Made by a program: the position numbers and the translations under genes
Notes under the pieces: generated by a model
What the model was told of the DNA's origin: nothing
What the model saw: only the letters and a program-made list of their open reading frames with translations
Database searches by the model: none
Origin: Lentinus brumalis
Taxonomy: Eukaryota > Basidiomycota > Agaricomycetes > Polyporales > Polyporaceae
Length of the DNA stretch: 64,000 bases
Direction of reading: 5' to 3'
Assembly: GCA_001792895.1 (NCBI GenBank)
Contig: MARA01000005.1
Location: 2,170,001-2,234,000 of the forward strand
Shown: in pieces, positions 1-13,984 of the stretch
Position numbering within the stretch: the first letter of the stretch is position 1
Layout of the letters: the number at the start of each line of letters is the position of its first letter

Positions 1-250
1 GTATAGTAGATAGGAGATGTCCACCTTTTGTACCTTACTCTGAGTTTGCCTATTGTGATCGTCTGATTCTACTGGGCCGCAACGTCCTACTCAACATGAT
101 GGTACCACCTGGTCTTTGTGAAGTATGGACCTTGCATGCCCTTCCCGAGGAGGCTCTTCCTTATCCTGTCCATGCATGCCTTCCACACCGTCTTCATATA
201 TGCAGCGCTCCAAGCTTGGCCTGCAGCGGATACATTCAGTTGCATGTGCA

Positions 251-1768
251 TTAGTCCGGGCTAACGAGACGACTTACGTTGTTGTCATACAACGCCTGGC
301 TAACATCCGCTTGCAACTTATCAATCTGGAAGACGATACGCAGGTTTTCTTCACAGGTACCACACCACACCTTCCTGTCCAACGACTCCTGCAGTGTTTT
401 ATGCATGTCAGGTAAACACTGGTGGTCGTCTTGCTTCGGCGATCGCAATTCCTCCGCGGTACGCTCCAGGATCTTCCTCAGCCACGGATCGCCGCCAATC
501 GGCATGCCGGCTGCGGCTCCTGAGCCTGAACAACCTGCATTGGCGGCTCGGTCGGAGGTTCCTCGAGTAGTGGTGATACGTGACTTGCCCAGAGTACTCG
601 TGATTTCCGAAACTATTGCTGTGGACGCACGGCGTGTAACGAGAAGCCGGTGGTACGGTAAGGCTGGGGAGAACTCCATCTCGGGTATACACCCGTACGT
701 ATATGGATCCATGCACAAGAAGTCGAGAACTTCTTTTACGAGCTCTGAGAGCCCAAGCCTACTTGCGAGCAGGTAAGTGGCGAGCGGTGCGGTCATTTCC
801 GCGGAGCTCACTGTTGCGGAGTCCATAAGCAGCGTGAAGGGGACCTTCATATCAAGTCGCCGCGCACAGGATATCGCGACGAGAGTATCGTGAATAGGTA
901 GGGCTCCAAGATCGTGCTCAACCGGGTAGCAGATCTCAAGAAGCATGCCAAGCGGGTTGCCGGGGATATCCAGCAAAAGGACAGGCAGCTCGGATGAAGA
1001 TGAGTGTGCTGCGAGTGCGTGAATCCGGTCGCGAAGCAAAGGTGAAGCGGTGGAAAGAATGATCTTGTGCGTCTGGTAATCCTGTCCGTCTGCCGAGCGA
1101 CACACAATATCGGCGAAAGGACGCGGCTGATATGTGAACGACTTGATCCGCGACAGAGCAGACTTGGGCTCGGGAACGTCTTCGGGGTCCGGCTCGCAAA
1201 ACTTGAAGCCTTCGCCCACGACTCCGCCCGCACGATGGAACTTGACCAAGCGGTAATAGGCCCCAGCCGTGACATTTTGCAGCTCGGGAGGGGCATCTAT
1301 AGGAATGTCCGCCCCAACCAGGACTCGCGCGGCAATCTTGGCTTCCGCCTCCAACCTCAGCTCGCAGGCGGTCGCCCAAACTGCCAGTGGCTGCGTATCA
1401 ACGAACCCCAGAAGGGCCTCCTTCATCAGCGCTACGGATTCTTCCATCTCGTACTTGAGTGCCGCCGCGAGGACCGTACGCACGTCCTGCAATTCAGGAA
1501 GTATGGGGTCCGCTGTGGGATAGCAAAGGCGGAGCAAGCGGTCGAGAGTGACGCTGTCTTCCTGAACAGCTACTACCGGTTTACCGTCCATAAAGTCCTG
1601 GCTGTCTAGTACACCGCTGTTATCCGGAAGAGGAATCTCGAACATGTCGGAGAATATTGGGGAGGCCTCTGCGACGATGCCACTCCGTACACGGTAGTCA
1701 ATCCCATCGCTGGAGCGGATGATGGTGTCGGCGGCGGAATTATTGAAAGGCGGGCGTGGATATGTCAT
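251..1768 (-). CDS. Two-BTB/POZ-domain protein
   Basis: This is one uninterrupted reading frame of 505 residues, unusual here because most neighbours have many introns. Two BTB/POZ-like segments are visible. The first is near residues 15-115 (IIRSSDGIDYRVRSGIVAEA, then a P-x-F-x-D-M-F-type core). The second is near 210-320 (ADIVCRSADGQDYQTHKIIL, then SPLLRD). This matches the large Agaricomycete family of BTB proteins that carry the degenerate core S-P-x-F-x-D-M. BTB domains mediate dimerisation and can serve as Cullin-3 adaptors; whether this one does is unknown. The C-terminal 120 residues have no recognisable domain. It is divergent from the cystathionine beta-synthase gene with about 640 bp between them. 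The domain call is fairly secure; the function is not known. Confidence 0.85.
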   Translation of the reverse strand: MTYPRPPFNNSAADTIIRSSDGIDYRVRSGIVAEASPIFSDMFEIPLPDNSGVLDSQDFMDGKPVVAVQEDSVTLDRLLRLCYPTADPILPELQDVRTVLAAALKYEMEESVALMKEALLGFVDTQPLAVWATACELRLEAEAKIAARVLVGADIPIDAPPELQNVTAGAYYRLVKFHRAGGVVGEGFKFCEPDPEDVPEPKSALSRIKSFTYQPRPFADIVCRSADGQDYQTHKIILSTASPLLRDRIHALAAHSSSSELPVLLLDIPGNPLGMLLEICYPVEHDLGALPIHDTLVAISCARRLDMKVPFTLLMDSATVSSAEMTAPLATYLLASRLGLSELVKEVLDFLCMDPYTYGCIPEMEFSPALPYHRLLVTRRASTAIVSEITSTLGKSRITTTRGTSDRAANAGCSGSGAAAGMPIGGDPWLRKILERTAEELRSPKQDDHQCLPDMHKTLQESLDRKVWCGTCEENLRIVFQIDKLQADVSQALYDNNVSRLVSPD

Positions 1769-2404
1769 GATCTAAAGGCGAATGTTTATATCTGAAAATG
1801 AGATCGATGGTCGTCAGATGGACGAATGTGTACTGCGGCGGACCAGGGCATCTGGGCAGCGATCCGGCAGACAAGCAAGGCAAGACAGCGCCAATTTGCC
1901 TGCACTGGCAGACCACGAGTACGCATATTTGTGCTAAGTATCAGGCTGGTATGCATGATATGAACCACAGGTAACCGGTAGCTTATGAGGACGGCCAATC
2001 GTTCCCGGATGTCCACTAACTGATAGGCAGGCAGGTCCTCTCCGGGCGTGATGGATGGTAGGTGCCCATGCTTGAAAACACTACTAGTACTCACCTGTAG
2101 CGCGATAGATTTTTTCGACAGATAAAAGCAAGAAGAGCTATGTATCTCTCCGGCTGCGACAGTAACCACAAGTTCAGAAGCCAGGATCAAGAGATCCGGG
2201 CGCCTGCGAGTCTCGAACTTGTCGACCGTGACCCCACGTGCATGTCGCGTCACATCGCGTGATTCGGATCTAACCGACTGCACCGCGTCCAAGCGCCCGT
2301 CAAAAGCCTCGGAATTGACCAGTTTGCTGAGACAGTCTTGCCCGAACTCCTTTCTCTTCCTCTCCACCACCACCACTGTGCCCTCACAACAACGCGCTAT
2401 ATCA

Positions 2405-4060
<1,656 letters not shown>

Positions 4061-4736
4061 GGGGACGGCGCCGAGGGTCATCGGGAGAAGCGATACTCGT
4101 ATAGATGACGGACGGTTGGTTCAGCTAGATCAATCAGTCTACCTGCGGATCAGTCTCTCCCTGTATCCGTTGTAATTGAGATTCGTAGCCCTATGCCAGA
4201 CGCGCAAGACGTGGGGTCCACCGAGGTCGTGACATGCATGTGCGCCTTGGCCTTGCGAGTGATGGTGGCAGGACCTGCTCTATACTTACTACTTTGTGAC
4301 CGGCCGATCATGCGCAGCGGGCTGCAGGTGGATGTGGAGGTTAACGTTCGCTTCGCTTTCTTCCGTTGTCGTGAATCCATGAATTTTCAAGTCGTCGGAG
4401 TACCTACTTATCATGATATCGAACGCAGGGTGCGTCGCTTGCTACTACTATAGTGTTCATCCAGTAAGTGGTACCGGTAAGTACCGGTGAGTCACAGTGC
4501 TCGACTTGCCGCGGTATGTACTGTAGCCGAGCCCTGAACTTTGAAGGCCTGAAGCTGGCGGGCCGAGTGGAACGTTGGCGCCCATGACATGCACTTACCC
4601 CGCGCGCTAAAGCGTATTAGTCCCTTACCCTCAGGCCTCACTTCCGCGTCTCGCCTTCCGCCCTTTAACTCTACGACTTCTTGGCCGCACTCTATCGTTC
4701 GCAGCAACTACAGGAGACTTGTGAGCAGTTTATCCG
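4061..4736. other. Intergenic region, no supported gene
   Basis: This region lies between the CBS stop and the Doa10 start. The open frames are short and none has a recognisable motif. It holds the 3' flank of CBS and the promoter of Doa10. A small cluster of the palindromic word taccggta or accggtga occurs near 4468-4492. Confidence 0.5.
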
Positions 4737-7700
4737 ATGCAGGAGGAGCAAGGTACGCGGAGATACTCCTCACATAAGTCGATTCCTCATACTCCATCCG
4801 CAGACACCTGCCGGATATGCAGCGCACCAGCAGAACCGGACCAACCACTCTTCCACCCTTGCAAATGTTCCGGTACGATTAGATATATACATCAGGATTG
4901 GTGAGTACGCGTCCGATTGCTGGTGAGCCACTGGCTGACTTCCGGCGAGCTTGACGGAATGGCTGGCCCATAGCCGGAAGAAGACGTGCGATGTCTGCAA
5001 GCATCCGTACTCTTTCACGAAGGGTGAGTGGTTGGCTCTGCGCCTGGGATATCCGACGTGACAAATCTGCGACAGTGTACTCGAAGGATATGCCCGAGAG
5101 GTTGCCGTTCTTCCTCATCTTTCGCCAGTTCTCCCAACAAGTTGTGTCTTCCATCTTGTTCGGTATACGTGCAGCTCTGGTTGCGACGGTCTGGCTTGCA
5201 GCGCTTCCCTGGGCTACAATTTGGACGTGGCGGATGTATTTTGCATTGGGAAATTCTGCGTGCGTACGCCCATCCTCTTGACAATTCCATTGTGCTGACA
5301 CTCTGACTAGTGCATGGTATATCAGCGCGCTACAGCGACCAGAGTCTGATCTGGACTTCTATACAACCCATGCAACCAACACGACCATCGCCAATGTCAC
5401 GTTGTCGCAGAACACGGACACACAACCACTTTCCCTAACCTACATCCTTACCCACCCCCTCTACAAAGCCATATCCTCCGACATATTTTCAGGACAAATC
5501 ATTGCCTCCCTCATCGTGTTGACGTTTGTGGCGATATTCCTCCTACGAGAATGGATATCGCAGAACGCACGACCGGGAATATTCGACGACGGAGACGCAG
5601 CCATCGATCCCGCCGCACCAGAGGCACCCCCCCTGGCTGCAGGAGACCAGCCCGAACCTGAAGTGCTCCTGGCGCCGCCCCTTCCCCCAACGCCTCAGCC
5701 CATCGTTGCGGAGCCGGTGCACGAGAGGGCGCTCCCAGTCATCCGTGACCATCATTATGGCGGCCTGCGTGATGATCTCGCGTTCCAGACCAGGGTGAAG
5801 AAGCCCAGAACAAGGCGGGAGAGTCCGGAGCCGCCCATACTCCATGTCCGGGGGACACGACGGCCCATCTCTGCACGGGAGGAGCGGAAGCTGAGGGGCC
5901 ACCAGGTTGGGCATAGGCGCAGAGTCATCGGGGGCGAGGTCAGCGCGGATGAAAATGTCTCTCTGCATGATGATCAGGACTTCAGACGTCTTCGGTACGT
6001 TGCGAGTCGGGTGGATGATCTGGATGACGAGCTGCGAAGACGAGATGGCCCTTCGAAGACGGACGCCGAGGTGCAATGGCCGCCAGTGCGCCGCCGGTCG
6101 ATGTTCCGTGAGCCGAGCAAGCTTCCTGCATTTGCCGAGTTCACCTTCCAAGCACCGGGACCTGCATATCCGTCGTCACCGACTGTGAAAGGCAAGGAAC
6201 CTGATCTACCTAGGTCCAACTTTCTCATCCCCGCCAAAGAGCATGGACATGCTGAGTTGCCACCACGGAACCCGCTCGCTTCCTCTCGTGCTCGTTCAGA
6301 CAGTGACTTTGTATTCGACGAGCGCGAGCGTACTCCAACTCGCCCTTCAACGCCAGTACTCGACGCCGCAAGCACCGGCCGCATCTCAGTCACTCTGGGT
6401 GGCGCTACCATGAGCCAGAGCCCAGTCGTCCCGTCGTCCTCTGCTGGCACTCCATCCGGACTTCGACGCCCACCTCTCCCTACCGTGACTCTTCCGCCTT
6501 CACCTATCCCCTCGACTGCAACAGGGATCTCGCAACGCAGCCGAGGGCAGACACCTCTAGCTTCGCCCAGCCTTGCGACTTACCGCGCTCCGGAGGAGAT
6601 TCGTGCGGGACAGCCGCTGGCGGACGACTACTTCGCCCAGGATTTGGATGGCATCCTCAACAAAGACGCCATAGAGGCGGAACGACGACGGTACTTCCGC
6701 GATCCCGACGAGGAGACTCTGGCAGACGAAGAGGATGAGCAGGCAGAGGAGGTGTGGATCGATCAGCAAGTGGAGGAACGGCAGCGGCTTGCTCGTCAGG
6801 CGGTGGGTCAAGTGGCGGCGGAGATGGCGGAGATGGCAGAGATGGCAGACGCGGAGCTAGACGATGAGCAGGACGAAGTGCAGTGGACGGATGATGATGA
6901 GCAGGATGAAGTGCAGTGGACGGAGGATGATGAGGACGCCCAGGAGGATGACGATGACGACGACGACGACGACGACGATGGCGGGGATGACGGCGGAGGG
7001 GTTGTGCAGATCAGAGAGGAAGCAGCTGTCCGACCTGCCGTCAGGGGCGGCGACGGAGCTAGAGCACCTGCTCGCCCGGAGAGGAGGGAGCTCAGGGTGA
7101 TGCTTGGCCAACCAGCGGAACAGGTAATACCACAGGACGATCTCGAACAGGAGGTCAACATCGAGGATGATATGGACGGCGCATTAGAAGGTGAGCTGAG
7201 AATCTACTTTTGGTGGGGCGTAGTGGTGCTAATGGTTCGTGCGCCTAGCTATTGGACTGAGAGGTCCCCTAGTTGGCGTTCTCCAGAATGTGAGCACTGC
7301 TAGCCTTCATTATGTGCAGCCATGCTGACTACCTTGCTCCTTGCGACAGGCTGTGCTTATGACATTCATCCTGGACACGACCATCGGTTTAGGCATCTGG
7401 CTTCCGTTCACCATCGGCAAGACCACTGCCCTTTTGACGGTGAGTTCGGCAGCTCATATGACCTCGTACGTTCCTTGCTAAACCACGGATCACCAGCTCA
7501 ATCCTCGTCGAGCTCTGCAACTCATCCACCTGCCCTTGCGTGTGATCCGTGTGATCACGGATCCTATGGTCGACTTCGCCCTCTGGCTCGTCTTGATCGT
7601 CATTCTTCCCGTCGTCAGTCGCGTGAGTCGACTAGCCCTGGTGAAGGTCCTTGGTCAAGGCACCACAGACGGGCTGACTACCTCATTCTCATATGCTGTA

Positions 7701-10149
7701 AGTCATCCTGCTCTTATGAATAACGTTCACTTTTCAACATAATTAACGTCTCCATGCAGTACACACGCATTTCAGAATTAGCCAACTACGTCTTCGAGCG
7801 TCCGGCTGCTGCCGCTTCCTCGGTTGCTGACGCGCCCAAGGCTCAACCATTGTCGTCATACTTGTATCGTGTCCTGGAGGAGGACACGACTGTCATGCGC
7901 GTGGTTGAGCCATACTTCGAACCCATTGGTAAGAGCGTTCGAGTGTTGTCCGAAGACGGCAAGACATCCTGGATCCGCTTCGCCACCGGGGACACTCCGA
8001 ACGACAGGGCCTTCGCGGTGGTTCTTGGTTACGCCGTCGTTGGTTTGCTACTAGCCATCTACCTCAACATCCTCACTATCGGCAGTATGAGAAGCGCCGG
8101 AAGGGCCGTCCGGAGTGCAGTTCGTCAGCAGCTGCTCGTCGTTAAGGTCGCGGCGTTCATTATCATTGAACTCGTTCTGTTCCCTCTCGGTTGCGGAATC
8201 ATGCTCGATCTGTGTACCGTCTGGTTATTCCCGCAGGGCAGCTTCCGCTCGAGAGCAGGATTTGTGATGTTCGCGCCCCTCACAGCCGCCTTCTACCACT
8301 GGATTATTGGCACCATGTTCATGTGAGTCACGGATCCCCTGTTACTTGCAGGATTGCTCAATGACTCTCCTGTTGTCTCAGGTATCAGTTTGCGGTCCTT
8401 CTCTCTGGGTGCCGGAGTATCCTGCGTTCAGGAGCGATGTGGTTCATCAAGGACCCCCAAGACCAGAACTTCCACCCCATTCGAGATATTCTTGAACGCC
8501 CAACCTTCGTGCAGATACGCAAGCTTGTCTTGAGTGCCATGATGTATGGGTTCGTGGTGGCGAGTGGCGTGGCGACTGTGTCTGGCATTCTCCGGATCTT
8601 CGCCCGCACGATCATGCCATTCCGTTGGAAGATATGGTGAGCATATCGCCATGTCGGCTGCGTAAGGGCGGTACTGATATGTCGTACGTAGGGAGCCGCT
8701 TTCTGAAGTGCCCATCGACCTTATCGTCCTGCAGCTGGTCTTGCCCTACACCATGGAGTCTTTCCGACCCCGCAAGGCGCTCAGACGTCTTGGTTCGTTC
8801 GTCTGGAAGTATCTCGCTTCCAGGTTGCGTTTATCATCGTACATGTTTGGCGGACGGTATCCGACGGAGGAGTTCACCCCATCGCATTGGTCATGGCGCT
8901 CCCTGCTCTACCAGGATGGGATGGAAATGGACGATGCGGATGCGGTTCACGACGGTTGCTTCAGGCGCGTCCCGAACAGCGATAACGTGGCCCTCGTGCG
9001 GGACACGCCCCCAACTGCGGAGGTCCACGAAGATGGCACACCTGTGGACGACAGGGCGCGGAGGGTCATCGAGGTGCAAGATGCGGAAACGCTGAAAGCT
9101 AAGCGTATAATCAAGGACGACTATGCCGTCGTCTATATACCTCCCAACTTCCGATACCGGGTAATCACGTTCCTCCTGTGCATGTGGATCGCCGGTTCTC
9201 TCTTCCTCGCCACTGTCTTCGCTGCGCCCATTCTCGTCGGCAGAGCCTTCTTCGGGTTGTTCATCCCCCGCGAGGTGCACGATGGCTACTCATTCATCGT
9301 GGGCTTCCACTTGTTGTGGGGATGCTGGCTTGTCGGTACTGCACTGGACGGTATGGACAAGGAGCGCCAGCGCCAGTGGGACGTCACCGGAAGACGTGCC
9401 CACTGGCCTCTCTTCGTCCTCAAGCGGTCACTGCTGTGGATGGCGCAGGCATCGTACATGGTGATCACCCTTGGCATCATTATCCCAACCCTCGTCGGAC
9501 TCGTTTTCGAGCTGTACATTGTCCAGCCCATCCGACAAACGGCGAACCCCTTGGTGGAGCCACGGATTCGGATGGTCGACATGTGGGCTCTCGGGCTGCT
9601 GTACAGCAGGGTCATGATCCGATCACTACTTATGCGCCCCCAGGCGCAATTGGGCCCTGGGATAGTTCGCGGGATCGATCGCGTAAGCAGTCTACCTCTG
9701 TGTCTGATTGGTCGCGTCTGACTTCCATCGACGCATTTGCAGATAATACAGAATGGATGGATGGAAATTGATCCTGTGCGAGCGACGAAGGAGGTCATCG
9801 CGCCCCTGGTCGTTGGTATGTCGGGCATGATCGTCCTCCCTGCGGCCATCCTATGGGGGCTTATGCGACTCGTCACCATCCCCGTAGACGGTGACTTTCT
9901 GTGTGAGTTTCCACCGCCATGTAGTCGATGAATAACCGTTGATCATGCTCTGCAGTCCTGCATGTTTACCCTGGGATATTCACTGCGGCCGGCCTGGGGC
10001 ATGCTGCATTCGCAATGTCCAAGGCCATGGGCTCGTGGTCGCAAACGATCCGTGATAAGGAGTTCCTAGTCGAGATGCGCTTGCGAAATCTGGAGGTAGG
10101 GCCGGAGAAAGAGAAGGACAGGGATGCGAAGAGCGAGGGAGACGAGTGA
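4737..10149 (+). CDS. SSM4: ERAD RING-CH E3 ubiquitin ligase Doa10/Ssm4 (MARCH6 type)
   Basis: Thirteen exons join to 1581 residues: 4737-4752, 4804-4900, 4950-5023, 5076-5259, 5311-7190, 7249-7289, 7350-7439, 7497-7697, 7760-8322, 8382-8636, 8692-9682, 9743-9902 and 9956-10149. The N-terminus is a C4HC3 RING-CH finger (C8, C11, C25, C27, H35, C38, C51, C54). Hydrophobic helices follow, then a long cytosolic loop rich in Pro and acidic residues, with an Asp run near 6948-6980, then about ten more membrane segments. The motif FIKDPQDQNFHPIRDIL and the C-terminal element IRDKEFLVEMRLRNLE are Doa10/MARCH6 signatures. In yeast this ER and inner-nuclear-membrane ligase works with Ubc6 and Ubc7 in degradation of misfolded proteins and sterol enzymes. 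The first exon encodes only five and a third codons, but the phase into the finger is exact. Confidence 0.95.
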
Positions 10150-10470
10150 TCCCCATCGTACATTCATTCATCGCATCGATTCACAGCATCGCATATTATA
10201 TTGGACTCACTGTACCATTGTAGCGTTATACACTAATATCATTCCACCCAATGTACTTCGTATGTAGAACTGGGTTGACAGGTTGATAGCCTAGATTGTG
10301 TAACTTAGCGGAGAGTGCAAGGTCGGGCTTTCGGAGCGGCTTTCCGGCCACAGGGATTTAAGATTAGGCGCTGTCTTCTTGCTTGCAATTGTTGCGACTG
10401 ACTTCCATCTTGTTCTCAACCTCCTACAGGCGAGTCTCTCTCGCGCAGGTGCTGTTAGAGAGTGCTAGAG

Positions 10471-11601
10471 ATGGCCGATGAAGATTCAACGCCCGCGAAA
10501 CGAGTGTTTCCGCCATTGTATGTCTCTTCAGGAGACGTCTCAATGGATAGACTGGCATTCTTCCATATTCTCGAGAGGTTAAAGGTAAGAACAATATGTA
10601 TCGGGTGACTGGAGTCTCGGCCTGACTAGAGCGTAGACCCAAAAGAGGACTGGGTGGGTCGACCACAAGGTACCGTAACTAGTCTCTTTCATCTATCGTC
10701 AGTTTCGGGATCGCTCACCCGATCCGGCTTCAGTAGGTCCCGAGTCCAGAGAGGTACATCATACTTTGCATACACCGAGTCGTCAATGACCGTTGAATTG
10801 GATGCCAGTATCTCGGATCATATGTACCGGATGGCAATACTTGCCATGTGCACGTCCGACGCCACCTTGGATGTCTCGAAGTGAGTTGCTGCATCCCCGT
10901 CTCAAAGTTCTCCCTTGCTCACGAATTCAGATGTGTCATGATGGCGCTCGTTCACGATCTCGCAGAGGCTCAAGGTAAGCCCGCTCTCCACTGTCCCCAC
11001 GCATGTCTCTGACAAGAGTGGTAGTGGGTGATATTGCCCCAAGAGAACGCATCCCCAAGGCAGAAAAGCAACGGTTGGAAGCTGTAAGAGTCTCTTCAAT
11101 GCATTACATTGCGACTGCTGACTGTAGGCACCCGTAGGAAGCGATGCACAACTTTGTACATGAAATGCTGCATGACAGCCCCGCAGCGCAGAGGATCATG
11201 GCTCTTTGGAACGTACGTACTTTTGCCGCTTGCCATGAATGACTTGGTGAGGTCGGAAAGAACAGGAATATGAAGCGCAAGATACTCAGGAAGCTAAATT
11301 CGTGAAAGGTGGGCGTGTTCTCAGCCTCTACCTGTAATGAGTTTGTCTGATTCTCGCAGACCTCGACAGGTTTGAAATGGCATCTCAAGGTACGTGTATC
11401 ACAACCTATCATTGAATCGAGACTTCATCTTCCACAGCGTTCGAATACGAGCGCAACCACGACATGCGGAATCTGCAGCCCTTCTTCGACAGCAGTCTAC
11501 CGTTCCTCAGACATCCCGAGGTCAAGGGATGGGGAGAGGACCTTGCTCGAGAACGCCAGACGGCACAGGAGCCGGCCGCCGCTCAGGATGAACGGGCGTA
11601 A
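10471..11601 (+). CDS. HD-domain 5'-deoxynucleotidase (HDDC2/Ygk1 family)
   Basis: Ten small exons give 216 residues: 10471-10584, 10637-10669, 10737-10753, 10809-10880, 10931-10974, 11025-11083, 11138-11212, 11266-11308, 11360-11389 and 11438-11601. The family dephosphorylates (deoxy)nucleoside 5'-monophosphates using a divalent metal. Conserved blocks are KRTGWV, the first metal histidine in SISDHMYRMA, the HD dyad in ALVHDLAEA, VGDIAPRE and KAEKQRLE. The third exon is only 17 nt; without it the SPESISDH segment is broken and the frame is lost. Length is typical for yeast Ygk1 and human HDDC2. It starts about 320 bp downstream of the Doa10 stop. Confidence 0.9.
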
Positions 11602-12124
11602 GCACGTCGCGTCGCTCGAAAATTTGCCCTGCTGTGGTACGCAGTGTGCAATCCAATAAGGAGCTCATGTCTCGTGGTAAATCCAAAGCATATTTCAGTC
11701 TTACGCGCGCACCGCTATGCCTGAAGTCTTGCACGGTAAGACGTCATCCGCTGCGGTTATCGTTAGCAGCTGAGTGAGCGCAGGGGGCGCCATTGTCGCC
11801 AACTGCATGATGACTATGAAGGGGTGTTGAGCTGGGGTGAGGCTACATCTTTGACACTTCTTACAGGTTCAAGTGTGTGCATGTACTGCGCGCTGCTTAT
11901 CATCGGTGACACGGTGACACCTCACTTGATCATAGAATTCCAGTCGGAGATCTGATCGTCTAGCTCAAATCCCACGTCGTACTTTGCCGTTGCAACACAT
12001 AAGTACTCTCCGATCGGACCATCGTGCTTGGAGACAAGTTGCAAACGACGCTGACACTTGGTTCAATTCATACCTAGTGCTTGGTAAACCCGCACAGAGC
12101 TTCAGCCTCCACACACGAACAGCC
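11602..12124. other. Intergenic region, no supported gene
   Basis: The interval between the HD-domain gene and the acyltransferase has no convincing coding frame. It should contain the terminator of the former and the promoter of the latter. Confidence 0.5.
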
Positions 12125-13925
12125 ATGGCCGAAGATGAGCGCGAACACATTTATTCTTCAGGCCCTATCCCGCTCGCGGGACGTGGATTGTATCTGCTGA
12201 ACAGCAACAATCTCCTAATCAACTTCACGGTGAGCCATTCTGCACCTGTAGCTGTAAGTATGCCTCTCACTGACACGTGGTCCATGGCCAAAGTTAGACA
12301 TTGCGTACGTAGTTCCGTCCCGACTTGACATGTCCGATCTGCGGGTATCTTTGGCCCGCACGCTGGCATCGTTTCCGTTGTTCTGCGGCCGACTCGTGCG
12401 CGAACCCGAATGGGCGGTCAGTGGATACCTTACCAGCCATCCCGACGTACGAAATGGCTCAAGCCTTCATGTTGTTTTTTCTTTGCTCACAGATATCTCT
12501 CGCTCCGTTGAGGCCTGTGCCGCTCACAATCAAGTATGAGCTTGAGCCGGGATGGAACCCGACCTCTGCGAATGCAGTGGTCCGCCCCCGTCCTGGCCCT
12601 CTGGTCGACAAAATCAATCCGTTGGCTCTCTTGAACGGCGATGCGCCGGACTTGTTCAAGGCCACCATCGCACAGACAGACAACGCAACTCTAGTCGGCA
12701 TATCCTGTTCACATATGGTCGGTATGTCACCCTCGCCGTTGATGTACTCAACACTGCAAAGTGGCTCATACGTTTCTTGTAGCCGACCTGTTCATCGTCC
12801 TGAAGTTCCTGCGCACATGGTCGCAACACTTCACTAACCCCCTGGATCCTGTCACTGAGCCCCGCCCAGTCTATCTAGATGCGGTTGCCACTACCCTACC
12901 AGCACCCTCTGACCAGTCGCGACTGGAGTACATTCGCTCGAAGCTGCCTCCACTTCTCTTCCACACGTTTCCGCTCGACGATATCCCAGCATCTATCTTC
13001 GCTCCGTTCCCTATCCGGCGCATCGATCTCCGCTTTTCGAGTGCCCAGGTCTCTGCTCTGCAGAGAGCACTGCTCCGATACCAGTCGGGGACGGAAATTG
13101 GTGACAGCACGAATGTGGCAAAACTCACCGGTCAGGATGCCCTCAGCGCGTTCGTCGTCGCAGCTCTCAACGCCAGTTACGACACTCCGGCAAAGCAGAT
13201 CTCCAATGTCGTCAACGTGAGTCCACAGCCGTGTTTCTCGCTTCGATAGCCAGTGCTGACCCGCCGCGCACTAGTGTCGAGGTATCAACCCGGCTGTCCT
13301 CCCGCACGATGCTGTCGGTAACGGGCTCGTGTACGCTGTGACGGATGATATCTCCCTGAGCGACGGGGATCCGAGGACGACCGTCCTTGCGTACGCCCGA
13401 GCCATCCGGAGGTCACTCGAAGAGGTGCGGCACCCCGACTACGTGGAAGACTACCTTGCGCTCGCGGGTGCGGAGTGGTTGAGGGCCGCGAAGGCGAACC
13501 AGGGGCACTGCATACTCGAGACTCCTGGGCATGTCCTCATCAACTCGAGTTACAGGTGAGCGCGCAGTGTCACTCTCCATCGCGGCGGATCCCCTCCTCC
13601 CTGTGTTCCGTGCCAACTGCTGACTCCTCAACACCGATGCAGACATGACTGGGCGTCGGCGCATTTCGGGTTCCCGGGGCAGGCGAGCTGGCAGCATCCA
13701 GACACGGTCCCGACAGACAATTACGTGATGTTTTTTCCGTCTAATCCGGTGCGAACGCCGCATGGTGAGTGGCGGACCGACGACGGTGCGTGCGAGGCAA
13801 CGTTCAACGTCAAGGCGGGACGCGAGGATCATCTGGAGGCGGCCGTCGCGCAGATATGGGCAGCAATCGTCGGAGAGACGATCAACCCGAGGGTGATCGT
13901 CTCCGACCCCCATGGGTATACATAG
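12125..13925 (+). CDS. BAHD-like acyltransferase
   Basis: Best join is 12125-12257, 12298-12416, 12493-12721, 12783-13215 or 13216, 13275-13555 and 13643-13925, about 492 residues. The last base of exon four is 13216, which keeps the frame. The catalytic HxxxD motif is HMVAD in SCSHMVADLF, assembled across the third intron. The block SLARTLASFPLFCGRL is typical of the first half of transferase-family proteins (PF02458). HFGFPG stands where plant enzymes have DFGWG. These enzymes move an acyl group from CoA to an alcohol or amine of a small molecule; the substrate here is unknown. The first intron is only 40 nt in this model. The nearer donor at 12230 fits canonical signals but gives the wrong frame with the best downstream block. 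Confidence 0.82.
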
Positions 13926-13984
13926 ATACATCTGGAAGTGTAGAGTACAACATGGTCCACACAGCGAGGAAAGCGAATCGAAAT

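Noticed and set aside
6808..7161. Ser-rich open frame opposite the acidic region of Doa10
   Set aside because: It is the mirror of an Asp/Glu-rich coding stretch (Asp codons read as Ser or Val on the other strand) and has no independent support.
12230..12312. First acyltransferase intron at the canonical donor 12230 with acceptor 12312
   Set aside because: Good consensus, but it puts the conserved SLARTLASFPLFCGRL block out of frame. The 12258-12297 intron keeps it in frame.
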